Part shown: positions 13,811-15,927 of the stretch, piece after piece
How positions within the stretch are numbered: position 1 is the first letter of the stretch
How the letters are laid out: the number at the start of each line of letters is the position of its first letter
NCBI GenBank assembly: GCA_900554345.1
Contig: USHH01000028.1
Coordinates: 1 to 15,927, forward strand
DNA: 15,927 bases
Source of the DNA: an uncultured Bacteroidales bacterium
GTDB lineage: Bacteria > Bacteroidota > Bacteroidia > Bacteroidales > Muribaculaceae
Reading direction: 5' to 3'
Notes under the pieces: model-generated
Database searches by the model: none
Told to the model about the DNA's origin: nothing
What the model saw: only the letters and a program-made list of their open reading frames with translations
Translations under genes and position numbers: made by a program

Positions 13811-13921
13811 TTAAAGTGTTAAAAATTCAGGCATATAGTTTGACGAGGCGGAAGATGAAGAAGTCACGATCCCGGACACCACGCATCTGTGAACGGATTT
13901 GAAATATCCCGACTTTACCAC
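13811..13921 (-). pseudogene. 3' stub of a Crp/Fnr-like regulator, cut off by the insertion sequence
   Basis: If the insertion sequence and one copy of its 9-bp duplication are removed, the frame from ATG 15296 continues here as SGYFKSVHR, matching the KSGYF(K/R)Y strand of the cyclic-nucleotide-binding fold. The next ~25 codons no longer resemble the family and end at TAA 13811. Even before the insertion the product would have been about 82 residues against about 190-220 for the family, so the gene had already lost most of its length, including the HTH domain. The ~80 bp between this stub and the tRNA terminator hold no gene. Confidence 0.5.
13913..13921. repeat. Target-site duplication, left copy
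   Basis: CTTTACCAC lies directly outside the left inverted repeat and is repeated exactly at 15150-15158 outside the right one. A 9-bp duplication fits the 8-10 bp range of ISAs1-family elements and shows this copy moved here intact. Confidence 0.9.
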
Positions 13922-13946
13922 CAGGGCAACCGCATCAGAATCCATA
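13922..13946. repeat. Left terminal inverted repeat of the ISAs1 element
   Basis: 25 bp starting CAGGGCAACCGCATC, matching the inverse of 15125-15149 except for A at 13937. The transposase stop codon lies inside it. Confidence 0.93.
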
Positions 13947-15050
13947 GTTTTTAAGAAGAATTCTTAAATATTCTTTATCCATGGACGCCCTTACGAGCCT
14001 CTTTCTGAGACTAAGCTTATCATCAGTTGCCTTTGCAATCTGCAAAACCAGCTTTCTAAGGAGAGACAGATTTTGCGCGGCATTTTTCTTTCGCGCCCTA
14101 CAGTCATCTTCCCTGAATGTGACGTCAAGATGCCAGTGCAGGCCGTTTTCCACCGCCCAGTGACTTCTGGCGAGACCTCCGTAATAAGCCGCCGAAGGAA
14201 AGTCCTCGTCACTGATATAGTATCTGGTCTGCGTCGTTTCCCTGCCGTTGTCAGAGACATGTACCGTATGGGTCTCGACCTTAACAATCGTCTTGAGATT
14301 CTTCCACCGGTTCAGTACTTCCTTGTCTTCCATCAATTCGGCATGGAAGGCCGAGACGGTGCGCGTCTCGACACGGGCATGTTCCTTTTCGGTCTCCGAA
14401 TGAGAGGGAAATGGCTTGTTGTATTTCATGACGTCTTTTATTTCAGTCAGTAACGCACCCTGATTCTCTTTGACGGCAAGAAAATAATGTCCTCTCCCTG
14501 ACACGATCCTTTCTGCGATGTCAACCTGCGTGCCCATGGCGTCGATGCTTATTATGGCGTCTGTGATCTCAAGTTTGTCAAGCAGCCTCGGAATAGCCGG
14601 TATCTCATTCTCTTTGCCGCAAAGCTTTTCCTGACCTATGAACAGTGAGTTTTCAGCGACATACGCATTCAGCAGATAATCCCCTTTCGGACCCTTTTCT
14701 TTCGGAACCGTACCGCAAAGCTTTTTGCCGTCTATGGCTATCTGTTTTTCGTTGAGTATGTCCAGTACCCTTTTGCCCTGTTCAAGAACCGCCTGTTCCA
14801 GAAACTCCGTCTTCAGCACTGCGAACAGTCTTTCAAAAGTGTCGCTCGACGGACTTTTGTCCGTATAAGGGAAAAGTCCGAAATCCCGTGCCTGATGACG
14901 GGCAAACAGAGCCATGTCTGAATATTCCTCCCGTTTTGTCAGGTAAGTCAGGAAGGCGACTGCAAGAAGATCCCCCAGCTCATAGGTGCACCGGTCTATC
15001 TTTCGAGGGTCTTTTACCCCGTCAAATATCTTTATAAGCATGTTTCTCAT
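13935..15050 (-). CDS. ISAs1-family transposase (DDE)
   Basis: The 371-residue product has normal family length. The N-terminal DDE_Tnp_1-associated domain (about 1-90) starts MLIKIFDGVKDPRK and includes LGDLLAVAFL and SPSSDTFERLF. The catalytic acids are visible as D107 in IAIDGKKLCG, D170 in IISIDAMGTQ and E301 in HWAVENGLHWHLDVTF, the DDE order of H-repeat/ISAs1 enzymes. FLAVKENQGALL (190-201) is another family mark. The enzyme cuts and joins the element ends using divalent metal. Start codons at 15050 or 15041 are both possible. The stop lies in the left inverted repeat, as in many compact elements. No frameshift or missing motif is seen, so it should be active. Confidence 0.95.
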   Translation of the reverse strand: MRNMLIKIFDGVKDPRKIDRCTYELGDLLAVAFLTYLTKREEYSDMALFARHQARDFGLFPYTDKSPSSDTFERLFAVLKTEFLEQAVLEQGKRVLDILNEKQIAIDGKKLCGTVPKEKGPKGDYLLNAYVAENSLFIGQEKLCGKENEIPAIPRLLDKLEITDAIISIDAMGTQVDIAERIVSGRGHYFLAVKENQGALLTEIKDVMKYNKPFPSHSETEKEHARVETRTVSAFHAELMEDKEVLNRWKNLKTIVKVETHTVHVSDNGRETTQTRYYISDEDFPSAAYYGGLARSHWAVENGLHWHLDVTFREDDCRARKKNAAQNLSLLRKLVLQIAKATDDKLSLRKRLVRASMDKEYLRILLKNYGF

Positions 15051-15124
15051 GCCTATAAAATAATCCGCATGGACTCCCCTGTCAAGTCTTTACGACTTAA
15101 ATATCCCTAAATCATGCTAAATTT

Positions 15125-15149
15125 TATGGATTCCGATGCGGTTGCCCTG
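15125..15149. repeat. Right terminal inverted repeat of the ISAs1 element
   Basis: 25 bp ending GATGCGGTTGCCCTG, the inverse of 13922-13946 with one mismatch. The transposase starts 75 bp inside this end, leaving room for its promoter. Confidence 0.93.
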
Positions 15150-15158
15150 CTTTACCAC
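15150..15158. repeat. Target-site duplication, right copy
   Basis: CTTTACCAC, identical to 13913-13921. Confidence 0.9.
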
Positions 15159-15296
15159 ACCCACATAGCGGCACAATTGTCCCTGCTGGACAATCCTCTC
15201 GCCCTTGGCATAGACAACGCACCTGCCATTAGCCGCGACATAATCATTCAGCACCGACAGGTCAATCCTCGTCATAAAATCGTTAAGCTGCGTCAT
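15150..15296 (-). pseudogene. N-terminal fragment of a Crp/Fnr-family regulator, interrupted by the insertion sequence
   Basis: Forty-nine codons are open from ATG 15296 to the insertion point. They contain LNDYVAANGRCVVYAKGERI and VQQGQLCRYVGVVK, the start of the cyclic-nucleotide-binding beta barrel (…K.GE.i..eGq..ry.gfv.sGyf…) of Bacteroidetes Crp/Fnr regulators. An in-frame stop lies just upstream, so the start is fixed. The reading frame resumes across the element at 13912 (SGYFK), which confirms that the gene was continuous before insertion. Any transcription control by this gene is lost. The ~190 bp between this fragment and the ATPase gene contain no gene and no clear promoter. Confidence 0.65.
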
Positions 15297-15490
15297 ATCT
15301 TTGGATGTTGTTTTTCACCTCAGTTGTGATGGTTCCCGGTTTGTCTGTCTCATTAAAAAGTTTGGTTCGGTTCGGGCTTTATATGTGCCCGATAAACTAA
15401 TCCTACATATACGACCGGGCAAAAGAAAAACAGTAATGCTCAGTCTTTCGTTCCTGATGATCCTGCTGATTTGTCGGCAACTTATGGAGT

Positions 15491-15927
15491 TTATGCGTCC
15501 ACAAACAAGTCAACGGCTGTGATTTGCGAATGGATATTATTCATCGAATAGGAGTTCTTCACAAGTCCGGAACTTGTTATCATTGTCAGGGCGATTCCTT
15601 TGCGTGTCTTTGTGATTTGGCGAAACAAAGCCACTTTATTACGCAGGTTCTCCATATATTTCTTATCAATCGTATATGGCCCGTCGGAATATTTAATCTC
15701 ACAAAGATTAATCACTTTGTCGCTTCGGTCAATCAGCAGGTCAATCTGTGCTCCGGGATGTTCGTCAGTGGCAGCTGTACGCCATGAGTATTCGTTAGTG
15801 ATAACTCCACTTATTCCAAGAGCCTTCTTTATCTGCTCTGAGTGTAAGAGGCATACCCTCTCGAAAGCCAGCCCACTCCATGAGTTAAAGACGGAAGTCA
15901 TCTGTATCTTCGACCAATAATTGGCAT
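15491..15927 (-). CDS. C-terminal part of an AAA ATPase with nuclease-like domain, start outside window
   Basis: About 144 codons are visible. The frame is open to the right edge, so the Met at 15901 is probably internal. The sequence WSGLAFERVCLLHSEQIKKA followed by LGISGV matches the linker of DUF234/archaeal-type AAA ATPases found in Bacteroidales. The region GAQIDLLIDR…INLCEIKYS holds the Asp and the Glu-x-Lys of a PD-(D/E)xK nuclease fold. The ATPase half (Walker motifs) would lie beyond 15927, in a protein of roughly 380-480 residues. These proteins are common and poorly understood; some are thought to act on DNA or as toxins, but that is not shown. AT-rich codon use sets it apart from the genes left of 13 kb. 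Confidence 0.75.
   Translation of the reverse strand, partial: ANYWSKIQMTSVFNSWSGLAFERVCLLHSEQIKKALGISGVITNEYSWRTAATDEHPGAQIDLLIDRSDKVINLCEIKYSDGPYTIDKKYMENLRNKVALFRQITKTRKGIALTMITSSGLVKNSYSMNNIHSQITAVDLFVDA

Larger units (their letters stand above)
13922..15149 (-). mobile_element. Complete ISAs1-family insertion sequence, 1228 bp
   Basis: The element has 25-bp terminal inverted repeats that begin CAGGGCAACCGCATC and differ at one position only (13937). It is flanked by a perfect 9-bp direct repeat and holds one full-length transposase gene. Size, ends and duplication length all fit ISAs1. Its base composition is lower in GC than the housekeeping genes to the left, suggesting arrival from another background. 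With intact ends and gene it is probably still mobile. Confidence 0.95.

Overview
The window looks like a piece of a Bacteroidales chromosome, plausibly Muribaculaceae-like; the exact family cannot be fixed from this sequence. The evidence is the promoter style (repeated -33 TTG/TTTG plus -7 TAnnTTTG boxes spaced 19-20 bp), the lack of clear Shine-Dalgarno sequences, and families typical of the order: DUF2723, the DUF2027-Smr protein, an amidophosphoribosyltransferase paralogue starting MGGFFG, a tandem LAB_N protein, and a DUF2807 protein. The housekeeping genes are GC-rich. The far right (about 13.7-15.9 kb) is clearly more AT-rich and holds a mobile element and gene remnants.

Layout. 1-1123 (minus) is the N-terminal part of a DUF2723 membrane protein that runs off the left edge. 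1124-1690 has no long gene but holds a promoter/terminator-bounded minus-strand transcription unit of about 220 nt, a GC-rich foldable element, and the sufB promoter. 1691-5739 (plus) is a compact run of sufB, phoH, a DUF2027-Smr gene and a DUF695 gene, with short gaps or 4-bp stop/start overlaps. 5806-7215 (plus) is a PurF-like protein whose N-terminal glutaminase cysteine is replaced by glycine. A perfect 28-bp palindrome separates it from three minus-strand genes: a membrane-anchored coiled-coil protein, a single PAS-domain protein and a small lipoprotein.

9320-12362 (plus) is a translationally coupled cassette: an ArnT/PMT-like glycosyltransferase, a DPM1/ArnC-like GT2, and a protein with two copies of the LAB_N fold. 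Together they look like a system that makes, flips and attaches a lipid-linked sugar at the inner membrane. Its last gene overlaps by 11 bp, tail to tail, a DUF2807 gene encoding seven QGSGD repeats, which is preceded by an ECF-type promoter candidate. 13105-13605 holds a second promoter/terminator-bounded minus-strand unit with a possible 24-codon gene, then the promoter of a tRNA-Phe(GAA) gene with its own terminator.

Downstream of the tRNA, a complete 1228-bp ISAs1-family insertion sequence, with 25-bp inverted ends and a 9-bp target duplication, splits an already truncated Crp/Fnr-type regulator. The right edge carries the C-terminal nuclease-like part of an ATPase gene. This end looks like a decaying accessory region beside a tRNA gene.

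The best candidates for something under-described are the three-gene glycan cassette, the cysteine-less PurF paralogue, and the two short transcription units without long ORFs.
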